Assembly (NCBI GenBank): GCA_026983935.1
Contig: JALSTC010000088.1
Location: 1-5,035 of the forward strand
Length of the DNA: 5,035 nt
Direction of reading: 5' to 3'
From: Ardenticatenia bacterium
GTDB lineage: Bacteria; Chloroflexota; Anaerolineae; Aggregatilineales; Ch27
Positions 1-5,035 of this stretch are shown here, in pieces. How positions within the stretch are numbered: position 1 is the first letter of the stretch; each line of letters starts with the position of its first letter. Under the pieces are notes generated by a model. The model did no database searches. It was given only the letters and a program-made list of their open reading frames with translations, and had not been told where the DNA came from. Position numbers and translations under genes: made by a program.

Positions 1-32
1 CCCCTGTTCATCAAATGTTTTGCCACGCAGGG

Positions 33-37
33 GGAGG
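33..37 (+). promoter_or_regulatory. Shine-Dalgarno site deciding the start of the SIS isomerase gene
   Basis: GGAGG lies 9 nt before the ATG at 47, inside a purine-rich stretch (31-44). This supports ATG 47 as the true start. A TTG at 20 is in the same frame, but it would place the Shine-Dalgarno site inside the coding region and add an unusual basic N-terminus (MPRRGRKEA) that I do not associate with this family. Confidence 0.75.
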
Positions 38-46
38 AAAGAGGCG

Positions 47-610
47 ATGAGCCGCGATATACACGCCATGAGCAAGCAGGCCTTCAGCGAGCTTGAGGCG
101 GTCTTCGCCCGCATGGCCCCGGATACAGCGGACAGGATGTGCGACGCCATTCTGGCGGCAAAGCGCATTGCCTGCTACGGCGTTGGCCGCGAGGGGCTGA
201 TGATGCGGGCGCTCTGTATGCGCCTGATGCATCTGGGGCTGGATGCCCACGTCGTCGGGGACATGACGACCCCGCCGATAGGTGAAGGCGATTTGCTGCT
301 GGTCAGCGCCGGGCCGGGCCAGTTCTCGACGGTGCTGGCGCTGATGGGCGTCGCCAAAGAGGCGGGCGCGAAGACGCTCGTCGTGACGGCGCAGCCGGAC
401 GGTGAAGCCCCCAGGCGGGCCGATGTGGTGATCCACCTGCCTGCCCAGACAATGGCCGATGACACGGGGGGATCGGTCAGTTTACTGCCGATGGGCAGCC
501 TGTATGAGGCCGCGCAGTTGCTCTTCTTCGATTTCATCTCCATCATCCTGCGGGAGCGGACAGGCCAGAGTCCGGAAGATATGCGCCATCGGCATACCAA
601 CCTGGAGTAA
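47..610 (+). CDS. SIS-domain sugar isomerase, 6-phospho-3-hexuloisomerase (HxlB)-like
   Basis: This 187-residue cytoplasmic protein is about the full length of the 6-phospho-3-hexuloisomerase family, which interconverts 3-hexulose 6-phosphate and fructose 6-phosphate. The sequence shows a single SIS domain. Residues 41-50 (IACYGVGREG) form the first strand and phosphosugar loop. RLMHLG (59-64) carries a conserved His62. VVGDMTTPPIGEGDLLLVS (69-87) is the central strand region. LPMGSLYE (147-154) places Glu154 where the family has a candidate catalytic acid/base. The C-terminus MRHRHTNLE matches the usual RHxNLE ending of the family. One oddity is that the second phosphosugar loop, normally S-G-S/T-G-E-T, reads SAGPGQFST (87-95), so the substrate may differ from the classical one. 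No hexulose-phosphate synthase partner is visible. The gene ends 8 nt before the permease genes, so it probably acts on the imported sugar after phosphorylation. Family assignment is firm; the exact reaction is uncertain. Confidence 0.87.
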   Translation: MSRDIHAMSKQAFSELEAVFARMAPDTADRMCDAILAAKRIACYGVGREGLMMRALCMRLMHLGLDAHVVGDMTTPPIGEGDLLLVSAGPGQFSTVLALMGVAKEAGAKTLVVTAQPDGEAPRRADVVIHLPAQTMADDTGGSVSLLPMGSLYEAAQLLFFDFISIILRERTGQSPEDMRHRHTNLE

Positions 611-618
611 AGCACGGG

Positions 619-1551
619 ATGGACGCTTATAGTGCTCAGACCACGGTTTCCGGTGAGATGCGCGGCACGCGGTCGTCCGAACGCAGACTGGCGATCATCA
701 TGATCGCGCCGTCGGTCATCGCTCTGCTCGTGATCGGCATTTACCCGCTTCTCTTCGCCCTCAACGTCAGTTTTCGTTCCTATATGCTGACCCGTCCCAG
801 AGACCTGGGGACATTTCTGGGGCTGCAGAACTACGGCACGGTGCTCAATGATCCGCTGTTCTGGGGGGCAATGGGCCGGACAGCCACCCTGTTCGCTGCG
901 GTGATCCCCACCCAGCTTATTTTCGGCATTGCCCTGGCGCTGCTGCTGAACGCCACCCGCTGGAAGGGGCTGGCTGCCGTGCTGCGTGTGGCGCTGGTGC
1001 TGCCTTTTGCCATGACCCCGGCGGTGGTCGGGCTGATCGCCCGCCTGCTTTACAACCGCGATTTTGGCTTCTTCAACTATCTATTGAGCCTGGTCGGTGC
1101 GCAGCCGGTCAACTGGCTGGGTGATCCCACGGGGGCGATGATCGCCGTCATTCTGACGGATATCTGGCAGTGGACGCCATTTGTGGCGCTGGTCATGCTC
1201 TCCGGCCTGACGCTGGTCCCGCAGGACAGCATCGACTCCGCCCGGCTGGACGCCAGCAACTGGTGGCAGATCTTCCGCTACATCCAGCTTCCTTTCCTGA
1301 TGCCGGGCATTACGGCGGTGCTCATTCTGCGCACGGCGGACATCCTCAAGCTGTTCGATATGCCGTTCATTCTGACGCGCGGCGGGCCGGGCGTCTCGAC
1401 GGAGCTAATCAGCCTCTACGTGCAGCGGGTGGGCTTCCGGGTGTTCGATATGGGGATTGCCTCAGCGCAGGCCGTCCTGCTGCTGATCCTGTGCATCATC
1501 CTCTCGCGTCTCTATATTACGTTCTTCTACCGTGAAGTTGTCGTGGACTAG
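619..1551 (+). CDS. ABC sugar transporter permease, MalF/UgpA-type (first permease)
   Basis: This 310-residue inner-membrane protein is one half of the translocation channel of a binding-protein-dependent carbohydrate importer (CUT1-like). Hydrophobic spans are visible at about residues 24-49, 88-110, 119-141, 172-197, 226-242 and 284-305, which gives the usual six segments after a short polar N-terminus. The cytoplasmic EAA loop that docks on the ATPase is at residues 206-225 (DSARLDASNW... ending LP). It has Asp for the usual Glu and Ala for the usual Gly, a mild departure from the consensus. The motif FILTRGGPG (371-379 in MalF-like numbering, here about 251-259) is typical of MalF/UgpA-type permeases. 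The start ATG is 8 nt after the isomerase stop, with GGAG at 604-607 serving as ribosome site. It pairs with the next gene. The substrate cannot be read from the permease alone. Confidence 0.93.
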   Translation: MDAYSAQTTVSGEMRGTRSSERRLAIIMIAPSVIALLVIGIYPLLFALNVSFRSYMLTRPRDLGTFLGLQNYGTVLNDPLFWGAMGRTATLFAAVIPTQLIFGIALALLLNATRWKGLAAVLRVALVLPFAMTPAVVGLIARLLYNRDFGFFNYLLSLVGAQPVNWLGDPTGAMIAVILTDIWQWTPFVALVMLSGLTLVPQDSIDSARLDASNWWQIFRYIQLPFLMPGITAVLILRTADILKLFDMPFILTRGGPGVSTELISLYVQRVGFRVFDMGIASAQAVLLLILCIILSRLYITFFYREVVVD

Positions 1552-1566
1552 GACGAGGATGGAACG

Positions 1567-2445
1567 ATGACCGCTGTAAGCAAGGCAAAAGCACGCCCGG
1601 CTGTATACGTCGGTGAGCGGAAGCGTCGTCCCCTGACCTGGCAGCATATTGGCCAACTGGCCGTGCTGATCTTTGTGCTGCTGTTGATCCTGTTTCCGCT
1701 GTACTGGATGATCACTACCTCGGTCAAGCAGACGGTGGATACCTTTGCCGTCCCGCCGCTGCTGATCTTCCAGCCAACGCTGGACCATTATCAGCAGGTG
1801 TTCGCGGAGGGGGCCGTACCGAAGGCGGCGCTGAACAGCCTGATCATTGCCGGCGGGGCAACGATCCTGGCCGTGCTGCTGGGAACACCCGCCGCTTATG
1901 TCATGGCCCGCTTCGAGTTCCGGGGGAAGCGCGACCTGTGGTTCTGGTACATCTCCAACCGGTTCATCACGCCGGTGGTGGTGGTGCTGCCCTTCTTCCT
2001 GATCGCGCGCGATCTGAACGCGCTGGATACCCACTGGTATCTGATCCTGGTCTACCAGACTTTCACCATCCCGCTGGTCGTCTGGCTGTGCCTGGATCAG
2101 TTCCGCGCCGTGCCGCGTGATGTGGACGACGCGGCCAAAGTGGACGGCTGCAACCTGTTCCAGACCTTTTTCTACATCAATCTGCCGCTGGCGATCCCCG
2201 GTATCGTCGTTTCGGCCATCCTGTCCTTCATCTTCTCCTGGAATGAACTGCTGTTTGCGCTGCTGCTGACGCGCGACCAGGCCCGCACCGCGCCGGTGGA
2301 AGCCTCCGCCTTCATGACCGGGATGGGCATCCGCTGGGGGGAGATGATGGCCACGGGCACGCTGATCGTGCTGCCGGTCGTGATCTTCGCCGCGCTGGTG
2401 TCCCGCCATCTGGTGCGCGGGCTGACGATGGGAGCCGTGAAATGA
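1567..2445 (+). CDS. ABC sugar transporter permease, MalG/UgpE-type (second permease)
   Basis: This 292-residue inner-membrane protein is the second half of the sugar channel. A basic N-terminus (to about residue 25) precedes the first membrane segment (29-50), which ends in the typical FPLYWMITTSVK of MalG-like permeases. Further spans follow at about 90-113, 130-146, 158-175, 208-232 and 265-282. The EAA loop is at 188-207 (DDAAKVDGCNLF... ending NLP) and keeps the AA and DG core. The C-terminus GLTMGAVK is characteristic of the family. Its ATG follows the first permease stop by 15 nt, with GAGG at 1555-1558. Its TGA stop overlaps the ATG of the following epimerase gene (ATGA, 2442-2445), so the two are probably translationally coupled. 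No ATPase gene follows; many CUT1 importers use a shared ATPase encoded elsewhere. Confidence 0.93.
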   Translation: MTAVSKAKARPAVYVGERKRRPLTWQHIGQLAVLIFVLLLILFPLYWMITTSVKQTVDTFAVPPLLIFQPTLDHYQQVFAEGAVPKAALNSLIIAGGATILAVLLGTPAAYVMARFEFRGKRDLWFWYISNRFITPVVVVLPFFLIARDLNALDTHWYLILVYQTFTIPLVVWLCLDQFRAVPRDVDDAAKVDGCNLFQTFFYINLPLAIPGIVVSAILSFIFSWNELLFALLLTRDQARTAPVEASAFMTGMGIRWGEMMATGTLIVLPVVIFAALVSRHLVRGLTMGAVK

Positions 2446-3338
2446 GACTGGGCGTTAACCTGAGTTTTGCCGTCAAGCGCCTGCCGGAGGCGGCACAGTG
2501 GGCGAAATTCGTCCGCGAGGAACTGGGGCTGGATATCATCCAGTTTACCTTCGACCTGATCGATCCCTGGACGCCGGAAGCGCCGCGTCGGGCGCTGGCT
2601 GCGCAGGCCCGGCAGGCCGCCGCCGACTACGGCATCACCATTCACAGCGCCTTTGTCGGGCTGGCCGCTTACACTTACAACGGCCTGCTGCATCCGGAGG
2701 AAGCCGGGCGCGAGGCCGCCCGCCTCTGGTGGGAGCGGGCCATTGCCCTGACCGCCGAACTGGGCAGCACGGGAATCGGCGGGCAGCTTGGCGGCCTGAG
2801 CGTGGCCGATGCCGCCGATCCGGACGTGGCAAAGGCGCGCTATGAGGAGGCCTTCGCCGCGTGGACGGCGCTTTCCCGCACGGCGGCGGATGCCGGGCTG
2901 GAGACGATGTACATCGAGCCGACGCCGCTGCAGCGCGAATTCCCGCACACGGTCGAGATGTGCGCGCAGATGGCCCGAGACTGGCGCGGGCAGACGGCCA
3001 TCCCGGTGAAGTATGCGCTGGACGTCGGCCATGCGCTCTACAAACCGCTTTACGGGGAAGACGCCGCGCTGGACCGCTGGCTTTCCGAACTGGCCGACGA
3101 CATCGGGCTGCTGCACCTGCAAAACACCGACGGCGGCAGCGATTCCCACTGGGGCTGGCCCGATCCGCGCGGCACGTTTGACGTGGCGGCCTTTGGTCGG
3201 CAGGTTCGGCAGGCCGGGCTGGAAGACCGGCCCATCTTCATCGAGGTCTTTTATCCGTTTGAACTGGCCGACGCCGCCGTCCTGGACAACATCAAAAGCA
3301 CCGTCGCCCACTGCAAGGCGCAGCTCGGCCTGAGCTGA
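2442..3338 (+). CDS. TIM-barrel sugar (phosphate) isomerase/epimerase, xylose isomerase-like; possibly EryC-like erythrulose-phosphate epimerase
   Basis: This 298-residue cytoplasmic protein has the AP-endonuclease-2/xylose-isomerase-like barrel fold, at the usual family length. Putative divalent metal ligands fall at the expected strand ends: Glu159 (MYIEPTPL), Asp194 with His197 (YALDVGHAL), His225 (LLHLQNTD) and Glu268 (IFIEVFYPF). This matches the Glu-Asp-His-Glu order of ketose 3-epimerases. Other marked segments are VQFTFDL-like IIQFTFDLIDPW (about 32-43), SAFVGLAAYTYNGLLHPEEAG (about 68-88) and DSHWGW (234-239). From memory these resemble the family of erythrulose 1-phosphate 3-epimerase (EryC), but this is not verified. 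Expected chemistry is isomerisation or epimerisation of a ketose or its phosphate. The start overlaps the permease stop by 4 nt, with GGAG at 2431-2434. Linkage to a sugar importer and a polyol-type dehydrogenase supports a catabolic role. Fold is confident; substrate is not. Confidence 0.85.
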   Translation: MRLGVNLSFAVKRLPEAAQWAKFVREELGLDIIQFTFDLIDPWTPEAPRRALAAQARQAAADYGITIHSAFVGLAAYTYNGLLHPEEAGREAARLWWERAIALTAELGSTGIGGQLGGLSVADAADPDVAKARYEEAFAAWTALSRTAADAGLETMYIEPTPLQREFPHTVEMCAQMARDWRGQTAIPVKYALDVGHALYKPLYGEDAALDRWLSELADDIGLLHLQNTDGGSDSHWGWPDPRGTFDVAAFGRQVRQAGLEDRPIFIEVFYPFELADAAVLDNIKSTVAHCKAQLGLS

Positions 3339-3358
3339 CCGCTCAGAAAAGAGGGGGC

Positions 3359-4423
3359 ATGTTAGCTGCCAGATTGTACGGCCCGCGTGACATCCGCATT
3401 GATGAGGTTCCGGAGCCGCCATCACCCGGCCCCGGCGAGGTGCTGCTGGAAGTGGCGGCGGTCGGGGTGTGCGGCTCTGACCTGCACACCTACGAAGACG
3501 GGCGCATCGGCGCGACGACGGTCGAATCGCCGCTGGTGCTGGGCCATGAATTCGCCGGGCGCGTGCTGGCCGTCGGCCCGGATGCCAGCGATGGGCTGGA
3601 TCAGCCGCTGCTGCCCGGCCAGCGGGTCGCGGTGGACCCGGCCACGCCCTGCTGGCGCTGCGAAATGTGTGAGGCCGGGCATCCCAACCTGTGCCGCCGC
3701 CTGCATTTTTGCGGCCTGTGGCCGGATGACGGCGCTCTGCAGCAGCGCATGATCGTTTCCGCGCGGAGCTGCTTCCCGCTGCCGGATGCCTTGAGCGACG
3801 TGGAAGGCGCGCTGCTGGAGCCGCTGGGCATCGGTATTCATGCCGTGGACCTGGCGAAGCTGAAGATCGCGCGCAGTGTGGGCGTGCTGGGCTGCGGCCC
3901 GATCGGGCTGATGATCATCAAGCTGGCGCGGCTGGCCGGGGCCGACCCGATCTATGCCTTCGATCTGCTGCCCTGGCGTGTGGAGAAGGCGAAGGCCTGG
4001 GGCGCAAGCGATGCCTTCCTGGTGGAAGAGAGCGACCCCGGCGTGGCCGTGGCCGAACTGACGGCGGGGCGCGGCGTGGATGTGGCCTTTGAGGCCGCCT
4101 GGGCCGATCAATCCGTGCAGCAGGCCGCCGACATGGCCCGCCTGGGTGGGCGGGTGGTGCTGGTCGGCATTCCGGGGGATGACCGGCTGGAGATGCGCCA
4201 TTCCGTCGCCCGGCGTAAAGGGCTGACGATCATGATGTCGCGCCGCATGAAGCATACCTATCCCCGCGCCATTCACATGGCCGCCAGCCCGCGCTGTGCC
4301 CTCGATCTGGAGGATATGGTGTCGCACCGGCTGCCGCTGCGGGAGACCGGGCGGGCCTTTGCCATGAACGCGGATTATGAGGCAGGCGTGCACAAGATCG
4401 TGATTGACGTGCAGGCCTCGTGA
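3359..4423 (+). CDS. Zinc-dependent medium-chain alcohol/polyol dehydrogenase, sorbitol dehydrogenase-like
   Basis: This 354-residue cytoplasmic oxidoreductase is expected to oxidise a secondary alcohol of a sugar or polyol to a ketone with NAD(P)+. The N-terminal GroES-like domain has the catalytic zinc ligands Cys38 (VGVCGSD), His63-Glu64 (LGHE) and Glu154 (LLEPLG). The structural zinc lobe has the four cysteines 98, 101, 104 and 112. The Rossmann domain shows GCGPIG at 178-183, and Asp202 at the end of the second strand (YAFDLLPWR) suggests preference for NAD+ over NADP+. The ending HKIVIDV is usual for the family. The start MLAARLYGP matches the common MKA-type N-terminus; a GAGGGGG site lies very close to the ATG (3351-3357). 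It is the last gene of the operon, 20 nt after the epimerase. It could be a sorbitol, threonine or other polyol dehydrogenase; the zinc and NAD sites appear intact. Confidence 0.92.
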   Translation: MLAARLYGPRDIRIDEVPEPPSPGPGEVLLEVAAVGVCGSDLHTYEDGRIGATTVESPLVLGHEFAGRVLAVGPDASDGLDQPLLPGQRVAVDPATPCWRCEMCEAGHPNLCRRLHFCGLWPDDGALQQRMIVSARSCFPLPDALSDVEGALLEPLGIGIHAVDLAKLKIARSVGVLGCGPIGLMIIKLARLAGADPIYAFDLLPWRVEKAKAWGASDAFLVEESDPGVAVAELTAGRGVDVAFEAAWADQSVQQAADMARLGGRVVLVGIPGDDRLEMRHSVARRKGLTIMMSRRMKHTYPRAIHMAASPRCALDLEDMVSHRLPLRETGRAFAMNADYEAGVHKIVIDVQAS

Positions 4424-4434
4424 GGAGCATCTGC

Positions 4435-4493
4435 TGCGAGAGCCGACTTAGCGAGGCGCTTACTTAATAGGCCTGCTAAGATAGGCTCTCGCA
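4435..4493. repeat. Long imperfect palindrome (hairpin) after the operon
   Basis: Perfect 10-nt arms TGCGAGAGCC (4435-4444) and GGCTCTCGCA (4484-4493) enclose a second pair, CTTAGC (4447-4452) with GCTAAG (4475-4480), and a third, AGGC (4454-4457) with GCCT (4471-4474). Together these give about 20 base pairs, interrupted by a GA/ATA internal loop and one bulged G, with a 13-nt loop. It starts 11 nt after the dehydrogenase stop. It may protect the 3' end of the operon mRNA or help end transcription in either direction, but no T-run follows directly. I see no target-site duplication or other insertion-element sign. Confidence 0.75.
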
Positions 4494-4508
4494 AAACATG
4501 CACGTTTT
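4493..4508. repeat. Small palindrome AAAACATGCACGTTTT
   Basis: AAAAC and GTTTT flank a TGCA core with a single A/C mismatch pair, and the element abuts the long palindrome to its left. On the + strand the T-run 4505-4509 follows both this element and the larger hairpin, so the two together could act as a transcription end. It could also be a binding site. Function is unknown. Confidence 0.4.
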
Positions 4509-4520
4509 TCGGCGGCATTC

Positions 4521-4541
4521 AGCGCCCGATCAGGGCGTTTT
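4521..4541 (+). terminator. Rho-independent terminator candidate of the sugar operon
   Basis: CGCCC (4523-4527) and GGGCG (4533-4537) form a GC-rich 5-bp stem around a GATCA loop. A flanking G-T wobble and A-T pair (4521-4522 with 4538-4539) can extend the stem. TTTT (4538-4541) then T-A-T follows. This is a compact intrinsic terminator on the + strand, placed about 100 nt after the last gene and about 45 nt before the CRISPR promoter, so it would insulate the array from operon read-through. The T-run is short, so efficiency is uncertain. No T-run is present on the opposite strand. Confidence 0.6.
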
Positions 4542-4640
4542 ATGAAATAAGCATTGTGCATCGGGAGAAATTGGTGCAAAATCTATTGACAGGCTCAAGA
4601 AAAACGGGTAAAGTAGGGCTATCAATAGTACTCTGGTTTA
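4542..4640 (+). promoter_or_regulatory. CRISPR leader
   Basis: This roughly 100-nt stretch without a gene lies directly before the first repeat and is visibly richer in A and T than the operon. It carries the putative array promoter (4586-4614) and two short related motifs, ATTGTGCA (4553-4560) and ATTGGTGCA (4570-4578), which might be protein-binding sites. Its position, composition and promoter direction mark it as the leader, so repeats near 4641 are expected to be the most recently added. The left boundary is approximate, set at the preceding terminator. Confidence 0.7.
4586..4614 (+). promoter_or_regulatory. Sigma70-type promoter of the CRISPR array
   Basis: The -35 box TTGACA (4586-4591) is a perfect consensus match. 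It is followed after 17 bp by TAAAGT (4609-4614), a 4-of-6 match to TATAAT. Transcription would begin at about 4620-4623, some 20 nt before the first repeat, and would read into the array on the + strand. Confidence 0.65.
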
Positions 4641-5035
4641 GTCGGAATCCCACTCATGCCCGTAAGGGCATTACGACGTTATGTACGATGATCAAGAAGA
4701 AAGAGTTGAATGTTTTGAGTCGGAATCCCACTCATGCCCGTAAGGGCATTACGACATTCCGGATTTCCCCGTCAATCAATCGCCAGTTCCACAACAGGTC
4801 GGAATCCCACTCATGCCCGTAAGGGCATTACGACATTTGACGCCCGTCGAGGTTGCAGACCTGGTTGATGGAGGTCGGAATCCCACTCATGCCCGTAAGG
4901 GCATTACGACCGTATACCCGACCTTGCCACCGAACCATTTCGCTGCGTCGGAATCCCACTCATGCCCGTAAGGGCATTACGACCTTGAGCGCCTCTTCAG
5001 CCGCCAGAGGCATTTCGGTCGGAATCCCACTCATG
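4641..5035 (+). CRISPR. CRISPR array, leader-proximal part, cut by the window end
   Basis: A 37-nt repeat occurs at 4641-4677, 4719-4755, 4798-4834, 4874-4910 and 4947-4983; the first 18 nt of a sixth copy are at 5018-5035. All copies are identical over the visible bases. Five unique spacers lie at 4678-4718 (41 nt), 4756-4797 (42), 4835-4873 (39), 4911-4946 (36) and 4984-5017 (34). The repeat begins GTCGGAATCCC and ends ATTACGAC. It contains ATGCCC-GTAA-GGGCAT, a 6-bp stem with a GNRA-type tetraloop, and its outer ends GTCGGAAT/ATTACGAC are also complementary with one mismatch. The GTnnnAATCCC start and the 8-nt ATTnnnAC tail resemble Cas6-processed type I and III repeats, and the promoter upstream agrees with + strand transcription. 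Variable spacer lengths lean to type III or I-B/I-D-like systems. No cas genes are visible, so type is undetermined. The array continues beyond the window. Confidence 0.97.

Noticed and set aside
20..46. TTG at 20 as an upstream start for the SIS isomerase
   Set aside because: The Shine-Dalgarno site at 33-37 fits ATG 47, and the added residues are strongly basic and not expected in the family.
3..50. Possible C-terminal tail of an upstream gene ending in TGA at 48-50, which would overlap the isomerase start as ATGA
   Set aside because: The frame is open for only 15 codons from the window edge and encodes no recognisable residues. All three + frames are open over this short stretch, so it cannot be supported.
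1462..2409. Long open frame on the minus strand opposite the permeases
   Set aside because: It is a shadow of GC-rich coding sequence: rich in Gln, His, Arg and Asp without any recognisable fold, and it covers two clear permease genes.
2172..3425. 417-codon open frame on the minus strand opposite the epimerase gene
   Set aside because: It spans the junction of two well-supported + strand genes and has low-complexity Arg/Ala/Pro/Gly-rich composition typical of an antisense GC-rich frame.
3422..4393. 323-codon open frame on the minus strand opposite the dehydrogenase gene
   Set aside because: The + strand frame has intact zinc and NAD motifs. The minus frame is His/Gln/Ala-rich without recognisable motifs.
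4435..4493. Palindrome as terminal inverted repeats of a mobile element
   Set aside because: I see no target-site duplication and no room for a transposase, and the inner arms also pair, which fits a hairpin better than element ends.
4556..4822. Open frame of 88 codons across the CRISPR leader and first repeats
   Set aside because: Much of it is translated CRISPR repeat (SRNPTHARKGITT twice), the start is a GTG without a convincing ribosome site, and it changes to unrelated sequence in each spacer. It is not a gene.
4994..5010. Small inverted repeat CCTCT...AGAGG in spacer 5
   Set aside because: It is a 5-bp stem within one unique spacer and is most simply chance or a property of the captured sequence.

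Overview
The window shows the 3' part of a GC-rich bacterial carbohydrate or polyol uptake-and-catabolism operon. It is followed by a terminator region and then by the leader-proximal end of a CRISPR array that runs off the right edge. Codons are strongly GC-biased at third positions, Shine-Dalgarno sites are clear, and the transporter is of the bacterial MalF/MalG type. With the class of CRISPR repeat present, this would suit a Chloroflexota-like or similar GC-rich environmental or thermophilic bacterium. That placement is a weak inference, because there is no rRNA or other phylogenetic marker here.

Layout: 47-610 encodes a SIS-domain sugar isomerase of the 6-phospho-3-hexuloisomerase (HxlB-like) family. 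619-1551 and 1567-2445 encode the two membrane permeases of an ABC sugar importer. 2442-3338 encodes a TIM-barrel sugar or sugar-phosphate isomerase/epimerase. 3359-4423 encodes a zinc-dependent medium-chain dehydrogenase of the sorbitol dehydrogenase type. All five are on the + strand with gaps of 8, 15, -4 and 20 nt, so they almost certainly form one transcription unit that began upstream of the window. The likely logic is import of a sugar or polyol, oxidation of a secondary alcohol to a ketose by the dehydrogenase, and rearrangement by the epimerase and the SIS isomerase. The solute-binding protein, the ATPase and a sugar kinase are not in the window and may lie upstream or elsewhere. The exact substrate cannot be read from the sequence.

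4424-4640 is non-coding. It holds a long imperfect palindrome (4435-4493), a small palindrome (4493-4508), a compact terminator-like hairpin with a T-run (4523-4541), and a more AT-rich CRISPR leader with a good sigma70-type promoter (TTGACA, 17 bp, TAAAGT at 4586-4614).

4641-5035 is a CRISPR array with five complete 37-nt repeats that are identical, a sixth cut by the window end, and five unique spacers of 41, 42, 39, 36 and 34 nt. Each repeat contains a 6-bp hairpin capped by a GTAA (GNRA-type) tetraloop and ends in an 8-nt ATTACGAC tail resembling the usual 5' handle of type I/III crRNAs. No cas gene is present in the window, so the CRISPR type cannot be fixed. The repeat and the variable spacer lengths lean toward a Cas6-processed type III or type I system.

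I see no clearly new system. The points most worth following are the uncommon pairing of an HxlB-like isomerase with an epimerase and a polyol dehydrogenase, and the array with its well-defined leader.
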